Source: Leidyana gryllorum EB-2025a (taxonomy: Eukaryota; Apicomplexa). Taken from it: a stretch of DNA of 64,000 nucleotides. Under the pieces are notes generated by a model. That model had not been told where the DNA came from, made no database searches, and was given only the letters and a program-made list of their open reading frames with translations. The DNA lies in contig JBLWGC010000230.1 in NCBI GenBank assembly GCA_048772705.1, positions 930,001 to 994,000 on the forward strand, written 5' to 3'. Position numbers and translations under genes: made by a program. This document shows, piece after piece, positions 10,364-18,441 of this stretch (position 1 is its first letter; each line of letters begins with the position of its first letter).

Positions 10364-12655
10364 CTAATCCTCTTCTTCTTCGTCGTCTTCTTCTTGTTCA
10401 TACTCGTCGTCTTCTGCTTCTTCTTCTTCTTCTTCTTCGTCTTCTTCCTCCTCCTCTTCGTATTCCTCTTCCCCATCTTCACCCTCTTCTCCATCTTCCC
10501 CCTCTTCACCCTCCTCCTCATATTCCTCCTCTTCCTCCTCTTCTCCCTCTTCCTCCTCTTCTCCCTCTGCCTCCTCCTCTCCTTCCCCCTCCCTTTCTTG
10601 TTCGTCCTCTATGTGTTGAATGAATGTGAACCTCTGTTGGGGGATGAGAATGGCTACTTTGGCCTGCGGATCGTAATAGGCGATCCTGAGTGGGCGTTGA
10701 GATGGATTATAGGGGTGAGCGAAGCCGCTTTTGCGGGCGGTGCGGGGGTATATGTGCTGCGGATGATATTGTGGAGAGTCGGGGTCCCAGCCGTTGGAGA
10801 AGGAGCTCATTGGGACGTCAGATGGCTGTTCCATGAATGATCTGACGTATCGGCGTGACCTCTTTTTCAAGGTCTCCTCAAGGGCCTCTGCTTCCTGCAA
10901 GAGGCTGTAGAGGCGAAGCTCCCGACGCTCGATGCCGTCTCGGTTGGGATGACAATGAAAATCGGCTTCGCTGACAATCTGTTCATCGATGTCCCGACTG
11001 GTGACTTTGAGTGTCCAGGATTTATCAATATGCAGTGTTATCTTGGAGGGCATGGGGGTATTGGGCGCTTGAGTATCACCGAGAATTCGTGTTGCGTACT
11101 GATTGGTCAGGTTGCCCTCGATCACCTTTGGCATGTCTTGTGCGTCTGCTGGAATGCGGCAGGTGGCGGTGGCGGGCAGTACAGTGTTGGCGGGAATGAG
11201 CACCCCCACCCCTGTGAGCCCGAGACCAAAGGGGCAGTACCCCGGCGTTATGGACATTGTTTGCACATGGCCCTTGAGGACTGCCGTATACTGTGCCCCT
11301 CCCACGACAGCTGTAGAAATGGGTACAAAGCGTACCCTATCGTACGAGAGGTATGCTATGAAAGCCTCTCGGACACAATCGAATTTGGCCAGACGGTCAA
11401 AGACGACCAGTTTGGTAATCTGATGTATACCCAAGCCGCACTGCTTTAGTACAGTCTCAATTGGATTGAAGAGCCAATCCCGCTTGGTGCTCTCCAACAA
11501 CTCGGTGGCTTTGTCCCAGATCTCTGGTATTTTGTTCGGTTCGACCAGCATATTTGGGGGGGGAAGAACTTTCGGTTCGGTGGTCTCATGGTCGCTGTCA
11601 TCTTCTCGCTGGGCTAAAGCGAGCTCTCGTTGCCATTGACGGTCCTCGTCCAAAATGCGTATATACTCTGGCAATCCGGCTGGGATCAGACCCCGAAGCT
11701 CTAAGTCTCCACAGCCCGACTCCACCTTTACCACAACGCGACTCGTCTCGCTATCCCGTCTATTGACCACCTCCAGAACGGACACGCTCAGCGACTTTCG
11801 GGTCCGATGATAAACGAGAACGTGTTCGCAGAAGACCTCCCCATCGCCGCTCTCCTCCTCGACTTTGGCGGACGACGCGGGTGACAAGGAATGCCGCGAG
11901 GGCGACGACGGTGACTCTGTCGTCACCAAAGCTCCCGATATGGAGGTCGATATACTCAGAGACTCTCTCCAACGGAACCTTCGCTTCGAGTCTCCCTCTT
12001 CGCTGTCAGTCTCCTGTTCTTCTTTGACGGTCCGACCGGAGTCCATATCGTCGAAGTCAATGGGAAAAAGTCTCCGGGCGGCTTCTTGTTCGCGTCTCTC
12101 GTCCTTGACGACGACTGGCCATTGTGTTTTTCGAAGACTGCTATACAAAGGAGGGCCGGGGGTCACGATGGGGCGGGGATAGTTATTGTCTTTGATCAAC
12201 GGCATAGACCTTTCCTCATCGGTCGAGTAAAACTTTGCGCAAATGATGGCACGCATCACTTCGCTGATCCCAATCGCCGTGGCTCGGTGAACCAGTTGAA
12301 TGTCTTCCAGCCCATCCTCCCGAGCGCCGTAGAAGAAATCCAGGCGATCCCTGGCTGTCATGTGCCCAGAGTACACAATCATCACGCCTCCCTTCAACTC
12401 GGGCGCCCAGCCGGGTATTGAACGAGCTTTGGCTACCAGAGCTTTGAATACTGTCGTCGGGATACTCCGATGCGTTATATTGGCCAAATTGTCGCATCGG
12501 ATCTGCTCCACCTGTTCATGCTTCTGACACCACCGAGCGATTAAGCGGTACTCGCAATCGAAAACTATCACTCTCCCCCCACATTGAGCCGGAGGCGACG
12601 GGTACGAGGCCCTTCTGTTTGGCGCAGCGATACCTGTCTTCCCCCAGATGGGCAT
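10364..12655 (-). CDS. Highly divergent Hsp70-like protein A with acidic tail (probable pseudo-chaperone)
   Basis: A single long frame of 763 aa on which the order of Hsp70 landmarks can be traced. The stretch GGVMIVYSGHMTARDRLDF...IQLVHRATAIGISEVM matches the Hsp70 segment that normally reads VPAYFNDSQR...INEPTAAA. LVYHRTRKSLSVSVLEV sits where the phosphate-2 motif DLGGGTFDVSVL should be. LGLTGVGVLIPANTVLPA and the following beta-rich stretch match the substrate-binding domain start. The phosphate-1 DLGTT and the DLGGGT motifs are both replaced, so ATPase activity is unlikely. An acidic Ser-rich insertion splits the nucleotide-binding half, and the last 130 residues are almost pure Glu/Asp. 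A 5' exon beginning MESLTDSETPP (near 12821) with a weak 52-nt intron could extend the N-terminus. The neighbour at 13025-14212 is a second such protein. Confidence 0.65.
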   Translation of the reverse strand: MPIWGKTGIAAPNRRASYPSPPAQCGGRVIVFDCEYRLIARWCQKHEQVEQIRCDNLANITHRSIPTTVFKALVAKARSIPGWAPELKGGVMIVYSGHMTARDRLDFFYGAREDGLEDIQLVHRATAIGISEVMRAIICAKFYSTDEERSMPLIKDNNYPRPIVTPGPPLYSSLRKTQWPVVVKDERREQEAARRLFPIDFDDMDSGRTVKEEQETDSEEGDSKRRFRWRESLSISTSISGALVTTESPSSPSRHSLSPASSAKVEEESGDGEVFCEHVLVYHRTRKSLSVSVLEVVNRRDSETSRVVVKVESGCGDLELRGLIPAGLPEYIRILDEDRQWQRELALAQREDDSDHETTEPKVLPPPNMLVEPNKIPEIWDKATELLESTKRDWLFNPIETVLKQCGLGIHQITKLVVFDRLAKFDCVREAFIAYLSYDRVRFVPISTAVVGGAQYTAVLKGHVQTMSITPGYCPFGLGLTGVGVLIPANTVLPATATCRIPADAQDMPKVIEGNLTNQYATRILGDTQAPNTPMPSKITLHIDKSWTLKVTSRDIDEQIVSEADFHCHPNRDGIERRELRLYSLLQEAEALEETLKKRSRRYVRSFMEQPSDVPMSSFSNGWDPDSPQYHPQHIYPRTARKSGFAHPYNPSQRPLRIAYYDPQAKVAILIPQQRFTFIQHIEDEQEREGEGEEEAEGEEEEEGEEEEEEEYEEEGEEGEDGEEGEDGEEEYEEEEEEDEEEEEEEAEDDEYEQEEDDEEEED

Positions 12656-13024
12656 CTCGGACGAGACACCAGACCAAAAAAAAACCTGCCACAGACTCTC
12701 CAGCTTTTGGAGCTAATAGATGAGACCCTGCTGCCGCTCCCTGACCAGACAGAGCTCTCTTTGTCGAAGTCTCTGCCAAAGGGTACAGAGGTGGAGTCTC
12801 ACTGTCTGTCAGACTCTCCACTACGGTTCGGTCACACTTTCATCAGGCACACATTCATGAGACATCTCTATTCAGCAGTCAGCCGCTGGAGTGTCAATCT
12901 GTCCGTGTCTGTCTGTCTGTCTGTCTGCTATCATTGGGCTCAACTCGTTAGCCTCGGCTCGCCGTCTCAAATACAATACTTAAGCGTTCGATGGTGGGAC
13001 AACAACAGTCAGTCATTTAGTTAG
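12656..13024. other. Spacer between the two Hsp70-like genes
   Basis: About 370 bp that may include a 5' exon of protein A (12668-12821) and its promoter. It holds a (TCTG)n run at about 12906-12927 and a TTAG repeat near 13016-13030. Nothing else is supported. Confidence 0.45.
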
Positions 13025-14212
13025 TTAGTTAAGTGGGTCATTTATGCATTGTATTGGGCCCCAGTACACTGCTCTATTCATATCAGACCCGACTAAACTC
13101 AAAAGTGAACTGGGGTTGTTCTTGAAACTCGCGGCTTCGAGCTGATGGTGTACCTGATTAGTAGCTGCCGAGCCGACCACTTCACCACCGAGAGGGTGAC
13201 AAAGGGAGAGACCTGGTAGAAAAGCGCGAGAGTGTTCTCGACAGGATCTGGTAGTAAGTGAATAGGAGGATTGCTGCTGTAAAACAGAGCCGATCCTCCT
13301 AGTTCCCCATTTGGTGGACGGTGTGTCCGGTCGCGAAGGCGGCAACAACACCTCTGCACCCCGAAAGTCAGATGGGTGACGTCTTTGTTCCCGTGCAGGC
13401 GGTGTCTTGAGAGGAGGCCCAGTCACGGGAACCCACTGCAATATTCCCCTGTATCTGCCAGAAGCCATAATGGTGGCACCAGTGATTGGCTGACAGTTAT
13501 TGACAGAGTTTCGCAGGATTTCAGTGGCGGTCTCCTCTCCAAAGTCTATTGGCTCTTCCCCGAGGCCCAGCACTAATAAGTCTGTGAGTAAGCCGGGGTG
13601 TGCCGAGGCGATATCTTTATAGGTAGTGACAGCAATCTTCTGAGGCGTGAGCGGAGCAGACACCTTGTGGCTTTGGTATTTCAGGAGCACTGGGGCGGTA
13701 GCCCCTCGCACCACTTTGAGGATTGCGGTGTTTATATGATCCCTCGCGGAGTGGATTGAGAGAACCACGCGCGTGGAAACCGCTGCCGCTGGAGACCCGA
13801 GAATTCGTTCTCCATGTAGAAAAGCAATCGCACAAGCCGCGGCGCTGTTGACGAAAGCCAGTCTATAAATATTACATCTGCGGGCGGCTCCAATCATTGC
13901 CATCCGTTCTTCTCCATCGGAGCAAACGACTACTATCTCCTCCGATGATGATTTACTCGATTCGTTGAGTGGAGCAGCTTGACAAAAGCCGCGCGCTCGT
14001 TGTATGGCGGACTCACAGGCATCAATTCCAAAACATCGTCCACCGAGTTGGGATATTTGTAACTTGGCGACTTGAACATCCCCATATATTTCGCGGTACC
14101 TCCCCACCACTTTATTATCAATGTCAATGCTCATCACATCCCCTCTCATACAGCGTTTCCACGACGGCTGGGCACCTCGCGAGAAAAAAACTCGAGTGCT
14201 AAATTTGAACAA
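13025..14212 (-). CDS. Highly divergent Hsp70-like protein B, nucleotide-binding half only
   Basis: Open frame of 395 codons whose middle reads like a decayed Hsp70 ATPase domain. IVVVCSDGEERMAMIGAARR...LAFVNSAAACAIAFLHG aligns with the family stretch that includes VPAYF...NEPTAAALAYG. VVLSIHSARDHINTAILKV occupies the phosphate-2 position, and LVLGLGEEPIDFGEETATEIL the region near the end of the ATPase domain. The nucleotide-contacting motifs are gone. After about residue 270 the sequence is Pro/Arg/Ser-rich with no substrate-binding domain. The first part of a normal Hsp70 (GIDLGTT region) is missing, and no ATG is certain: candidate starts are the Mets in CMRGDVMSID, or a spliced upstream exon. 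It is either an inactive paralogue or an eroding gene. Confidence 0.5.
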   Translation of the reverse strand: MFKFSTRVFFSRGAQPSWKRCMRGDVMSIDIDNKVVGRYREIYGDVQVAKLQISQLGGRCFGIDACESAIQRARGFCQAAPLNESSKSSSEEIVVVCSDGEERMAMIGAARRCNIYRLAFVNSAAACAIAFLHGERILGSPAAAVSTRVVLSIHSARDHINTAILKVVRGATAPVLLKYQSHKVSAPLTPQKIAVTTYKDIASAHPGLLTDLLVLGLGEEPIDFGEETATEILRNSVNNCQPITGATIMASGRYRGILQWVPVTGPPLKTPPAREQRRHPSDFRGAEVLLPPSRPDTPSTKWGTRRIGSVLQQQSSYSLTTRSCREHSRAFLPGLSLCHPLGGEVVGSAATNQVHHQLEAASFKNNPSSLLSLVGSDMNRAVYWGPIQCINDPLN

Positions 14213-14790
14213 CGCGCAATATATTCAACTCGCAATCTTCAATTTATGCCACTTCACTCACAATAGCCGAGACTCACCACATAAGAATGCAAAGATCACA
14301 AACTTCGCGCGCGAAAAAGCACCGCACAGTCAGCGTGGCGACGCCATCATCAATAAATCTCCCCGCCCGCCACACTAAACGACATATCAGAGAAAGTTCA
14401 CATCACAGCCAGACAGATAATTCGCAAGAAAGGACACCCCAAAAAGCTCCACAATCATCACATCAGTCATTAAACCGCCTTCCACGCCGTCCAGTCACCG
14501 TTACACTCGTCGACTGAGACGGCCACATCAATCAAAGGGGGCCTGCGTGAGGGGGCCTAGATGTATTCATATATATATATATATGTAACTGACTCTAGCG
14601 CGAGTTTTGGTGCGTCAATAGTCAATAGTGGGCACAGACGACGGTCTTTTTGGTGAGTGCCATTTTGGTCGGCGATGAATAGAGAAAGAGGGGCCGGTCG
14701 GCCCTGCGAACCACAACAATTGGATAGCCAGTGCTGTTTTTAGGAGGAGAGTTGGAACACCGCATCAGCATAGAAAAGATTGGTAGTCAT
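14213..14790. other. Spacer between Hsp70-like B and RPL14
   Basis: About 580 bp. It contains an (AT)n run at about 14569-14585 and no recognisable RNA gene. Part of it may belong to an unrecognised 5' exon of the Hsp70-like B gene and to the RPL14 3' UTR. Confidence 0.45.
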
Positions 14791-15228
14791 TCAAGCAGAC
14801 TTGGCGACGATGCAACGAGCCCTCTGGACCTGGAAACGCTCGAAATCGTTGAGCTTTCTCTTGGCCTGGAACTTCTCGCGCTTCTGACCCCAGGGACTGT
14901 TCTTCCACTGAGTGATGGGGCACTCGGCTCCAGCAGCCTCCAAGGCCTGTTGGACGGCGTGGCTAGACGCACCCTTGGGAATATCGAGCTTGAAGTCGGT
15001 CAATTGGAGTCTCTTGAGAGTGATGACTCTACGGCTGACACCGGTGGTGGGGCCATCAACAACAACACGGTTGAGGTCAACAATGTCAGTGATGATGACG
15101 GGCTGCGAACGCAAGACAGAGTTGGAGGCCTCTCTCTCCACCGAAGCATAGCTTACCTTATCGAACTCCTGTCCGAAACGGACGATAGCCAAGCGGCCAA
15201 CCTCAACAAATCTCTTGAAGAGTGCCAT
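14791..15228 (-). CDS. RPL14: 60S ribosomal protein L14 (eL14)
   Basis: Component of the large cytosolic ribosomal subunit. Start Met at 15228 (MALFKRFVEVGRLAIVRFG); exons 15157-15228 and 14791-15102; 127 aa, the usual size of eL14. Family features: the FVEVGR start, DIVDLNRVVVDGP, LKRLQLTDFKLDIP and the basic C-terminal helix with KRKLNDFERFQVQ. The 54-nt intron (15103-15156) has no stop and is divisible by three, so the unspliced reading is also open. Splicing is preferred because it restores the family spacing between FGQEFDK and PVIITDIVD. The gene is divergent from V-ATPase subunit H, with 99 bp between start codons. Confidence 0.95.
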   Translation of the reverse strand: MALFKRFVEVGRLAIVRFGQEFDKVSYASVEREASNSVLRSQPVIITDIVDLNRVVVDGPTTGVSRRVITLKRLQLTDFKLDIPKGASSHAVQQALEAAGAECPITQWKNSPWGQKREKFQAKRKLNDFERFQVQRARCIVAKSA

Positions 15229-15327
15229 CTCTTCCTCTCCTATTTCACTCGATAATTTTTTTCGGACGTCTTTGTGTTGGTGTTGTGTCCCGCCTAAGAG
15301 GAATAGGTCACAGAAGGCTTCTAGGAG
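15229..15327. promoter_or_regulatory. Bidirectional promoter region RPL14 / V-ATPase H
   Basis: Only 99 bp separate the two start codons, so both 5' UTRs and both promoters must share this stretch or extend into coding sequence. No clear TATA box is visible. Confidence 0.5.
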
Positions 15328-17198
15328 ATGCCTAAAGACTCCGAAGGCTATGAGAAGGTCAGTGATCTTAAGTACCAACTCAAATCTTCCCGTTGCAGCT
15401 CCGTCTCCTGGGGCAATTGGCGGGAGACGACGTCCGCACCGTCACCGGAGCGGGCCATGTAGTTGAGCGACCCAACTGGGAGCACTTACAACAGACGGGA
15501 CAGATCACTGGGGAGACTGCTGCCCTCCTCACGCGTCTCGATCAGCTCCCTGCGGACCAGAAACGACAGGAACTCCAAGAGGTATGAGGCGTGGCATTGT
15601 GAACGACTTTTGTTGAACAGTCACGGCGGACCATTGATCACCTCGTTCGCGCAATCCTCACTATCGACCAAGACCACAATGCGGTCACCTACATCGTCTC
15701 TGGCCTAATTGATGCTTGCAAAAGTGTGTAAAGATGACTGGGCCGTCCCTCCTGTGGCTACACACTCACTTTATAGTGGATTCGGTATTGTGGGGGGTCC
15801 TTGCCCACTATGTCGCGGATGATGGCCTCACTCCCCACACGGCCTGTTACAAGTGGGTTCCGCTCCATCAATGGGTCATTTGTCCACCCACCCCTCGTCA
15901 GAGCACTTGAGCGTAACTGGCAGGATCCGATGACCAATGATGCCCTGGCTTTCCTGCTGTGTGGTCTGCAGAGGTAAAAGACTCGTCCTGCCTGACTCGT
16001 CACCCTCAACTCGATGACGCCACAGTCATCACCACGTTCTCCAGAACCACAAGAATCTCTGGAAGATCGTTGTAGATCCGTCAGTCCCGATCCGGCTGTC
16101 CCCGACCGGACGCTTGGCTGCCATCTCTAATTTGCTCAAAGATGGTGAGAGCCGCTCTCTCTCTCTCTGAATGATACAGCTTTCGCGGACAGACTCTTGT
16201 CGATGGGAGCTCTTCAGCCATTCCACTGTCCGAGGCCATATTGTCAACGGGTTTCTCAGTAAAACCCCGGGTGCGATGTATCACGCAACAGTCTCGTTCT
16301 GGTTAATGACTTTCCAGAGCGCGATAACTGCAGAGAACGGCCCAATGTGGCAACATCGCTCCATCCTCGACGCTTTCTGTGAGATGTTCACCACCTGTAA
16401 GAGGGAAAAGATTGTCCGGGTGGCCTGCTACGCCCTCAAGAATCTCGTCAACATTGAATGGGTCTTCGAAGTCTTCTTCCTGAAGAAGCTCGATCACGTG
16501 AGAAACAAAGTGTTTCCGTCCCACCTTCACTACCCACAGACTCTGACGCTGTTGGAATACGAAAAGTGGAGGGATCAGGAACTGTATGAAGCGATTCAGG
16601 AAATGATAAAGATATTCTACCAGCGCACACTGGTCTACAGCAACTTCAACCGGTATATAAAGGAGATCGACAGCGGTCGTCTCCGTCCAGGACCCCTCCA
16701 CACTGAGAAGTTCTGGCGCGAGAATGTCAAACACTTTGAGGACAACGAGTTCTCAGCCATCAAAAAGCTCTCGGCTCTCCTCCACTGCGACGACCCGGAG
16801 ACTCTGTCAGTCGCCGCATTCGATTTGGGCGAATTCTGCAGACTCCACCCCACTGGCAGACGGTGAGTCTCACTCAAACTGTCATCGATCGATCCATCGC
16901 CGCCCCACAGTCTGTTACAAAAGTTTGGTGCCAAAGATCAGGTTATCAAACTGATGAGTCACCCAAACAAGTAAGTTGGCGAGTGTCCCTCTCTAATTGT
17001 GGGCCGCGCCGCGCCCCATCTATGTATATTCATTCCTACACTTCTCATCTCATTACTTCACACACCGCGACTTGTGATCGTTGTCATAGAGAGGTGGCCC
17101 GAGAGGCGCTGCTGTGCACCCAGAAGTTCATGCTGGATGATTGGAGGAAGCTCGGCAACGACGCGCAAGAGAAGCACCAGAAGCAGGCCGTGGCTTAG
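15328..17198 (+). CDS. V-type proton ATPase subunit H
   Basis: Regulatory subunit of the V1 sector that couples V1 to V0 and inhibits free V1. I assembled exons 15328-15357, 15399-15581, 15621-15723, 15777-15852, 15902-15973, 16026-16144, 16180-16198, 16260-16862, 16911-16970 and 17090-17198; all phases agree. Diagnostic stretches: YHATVSFWLMTFQ, VRVACYALKNLVN, the conserved block DSGRLRPGPLHTEKFWREN, SVAAFDLGEFCRLHPTGRR and VIKLMSHPNKEVAREALL, all matching the HEAT-repeat protein of yeast and animals. The 19-nt exon with a weak GTCGAT donor is the least certain junction. The stop codon overlaps that of the convergent SNARE gene. Confidence 0.9.
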
Positions 17199-18417
17199 CG
17201 GAACTGGTTCCACCAGCTAGCCACCCGATTGAGCACTGTATTGGAGTCTCGCACTCCCTGGTTCACCAGATTCAGATTAGAGTGGGCCCGGTCGATCCCT
17301 TCCCGCTGTTCAGCGAGCGCCATTAGGGTGTCAGTACCTGATACCCCATATCATCCCACTAACCGCACCCCCCTCACTCACCCATAATCTCCGAGGTTTG
17401 ACTCGCTTGCAGAATTCTGCTTAGACTCGACAAACCTGCACACAGAGAGTGAGCAACAGACAATGGGGGAAAGACAGCTTACCATCTGCCATCATCTGAG
17501 ACTCTCGGAGAGCCTGTTCGGCTTCTGGATTGAGGTCGTTCGATCGGGGGGCTGATTGGACTCCAGTGCGGCTCAGAACCTCATGCGGATCCTCCGTTGG
17601 CCGCATCGACAGAGCAAAGCTCCTCTCAATCAAATCAGCCCGCCGACGCAGGTCGTACACTTCGGTTCTGTCAGCGCGTAGTGATGGCGGCACACACATC
17701 AACACACTCGTTTCGATCGTCGTCAACTCGTCTGGGAAAGCGAGCGGGGATGGCGGGAGATCAACAAATGGGAAGAAGCTCACCTCGCATAGCCTTCATA
17801 TTCTGCTTGAAAACGGCTTCGTCGCGGGGCCGCTTGGGTGTCTTGGCAACGAGGGTTTCACACTCCTTGGCATGTTGCCGAAACTCGGCCAAATGCAGGT
17901 CATAGAGTAGCATTTCCACTTTGGCTCAACCGCTCCGTTGGATCAGATTTGAGGAGAGAGAAAGACGTCTGTCGGGGTCCAGTTGATGCAGCGGCTTCTT
18001 GAAGTGCTTATAGTTGAGTATATTGGGGGGAATGAATGTGGTAAAGTCGGTACTCCGGAAGGTCGCCGCCGTGGGAGCCGGGGCAGCAGCGGTGGTCGTT
18101 GAGCTCTGCGACTGCCGTAAATGCTCTCTCTTGGGGTCTACGTACCAACCGTCAGCACCTCGAAATACAGCACCAACAGCTTCACCGACTTGAGGATGAG
18201 ACTGGTTCTCGGGCTCAGGGTGCAAAAGTGAAGGTATCGGTGTCGAGATGGACGGCGGAGAGTCGTCTAGGTCGATGGACAGGGGTGGGGGTCTATTTGG
18301 CTCCTCTTCAATAGGCTTGGTGGGAAGGTCGGGGCTCGGAGCGAGAAGTTGGGAGAGGCTGGCAGGTAAGGGCCTCTGATTCCGCCTTAACTTCTCAAGT
18401 AGGGATGTTTTCTTCAT
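17195..18417 (-). CDS. Q-type SNARE protein without a transmembrane anchor
   Basis: Exons 17967-18417, 17784-17918, 17483-17731, 17382-17435 and 17195-17337; introns of 44-52 nt; 343 aa. The last 65 residues form a SNARE motif (EQALRESQMMADGLSSLSR ... DTLMALAEQREGIDRAHSNL ... VRDSNTVLNRVASWW). It has heptad hydrophobics and a Gln at the central layer (AEQRE), closest to Qb SNAREs of the Vti1, NPSN or SNAP type. It mediates membrane fusion in the endomembrane system. The N-terminal 165 residues are Pro/Ser-rich and disordered, followed by helices. The protein ends in WWNQFR immediately after the SNARE motif, so there is no membrane segment, as in SNAP-25/29-like proteins. Membrane attachment would need lipidation or partners. 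Confidence 0.8.
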
Positions 18418-18441
18418 TGAATTTTATATAGTCGAAGAGGT
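18418..18441. promoter_or_regulatory. 24-bp gap between divergent start codons (SNARE / RFC5)
   Basis: The two ATGs are 24 bp apart and the gap contains an AT-rich TTTTATATA core. Each gene's promoter must overlap the other's transcribed region. Confidence 0.45.

Noticed and set aside
10312-10623. Plus-strand ORF with Val/Cys and Leu/Pro runs
   Set aside because: Made of the TG microsatellite and the complement of the Glu-rich tail; no coding features.
13025-14212. Both Hsp70-like genes as halves of a single gene
   Set aside because: Each has its own region equivalent to the NEPTAAA segment, so they are parallel copies, not consecutive parts.
14520-14790. Possible tRNA or small RNA gene in the spacer
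   Set aside because: No cloverleaf with conserved T-loop or box A/B could be found by eye.
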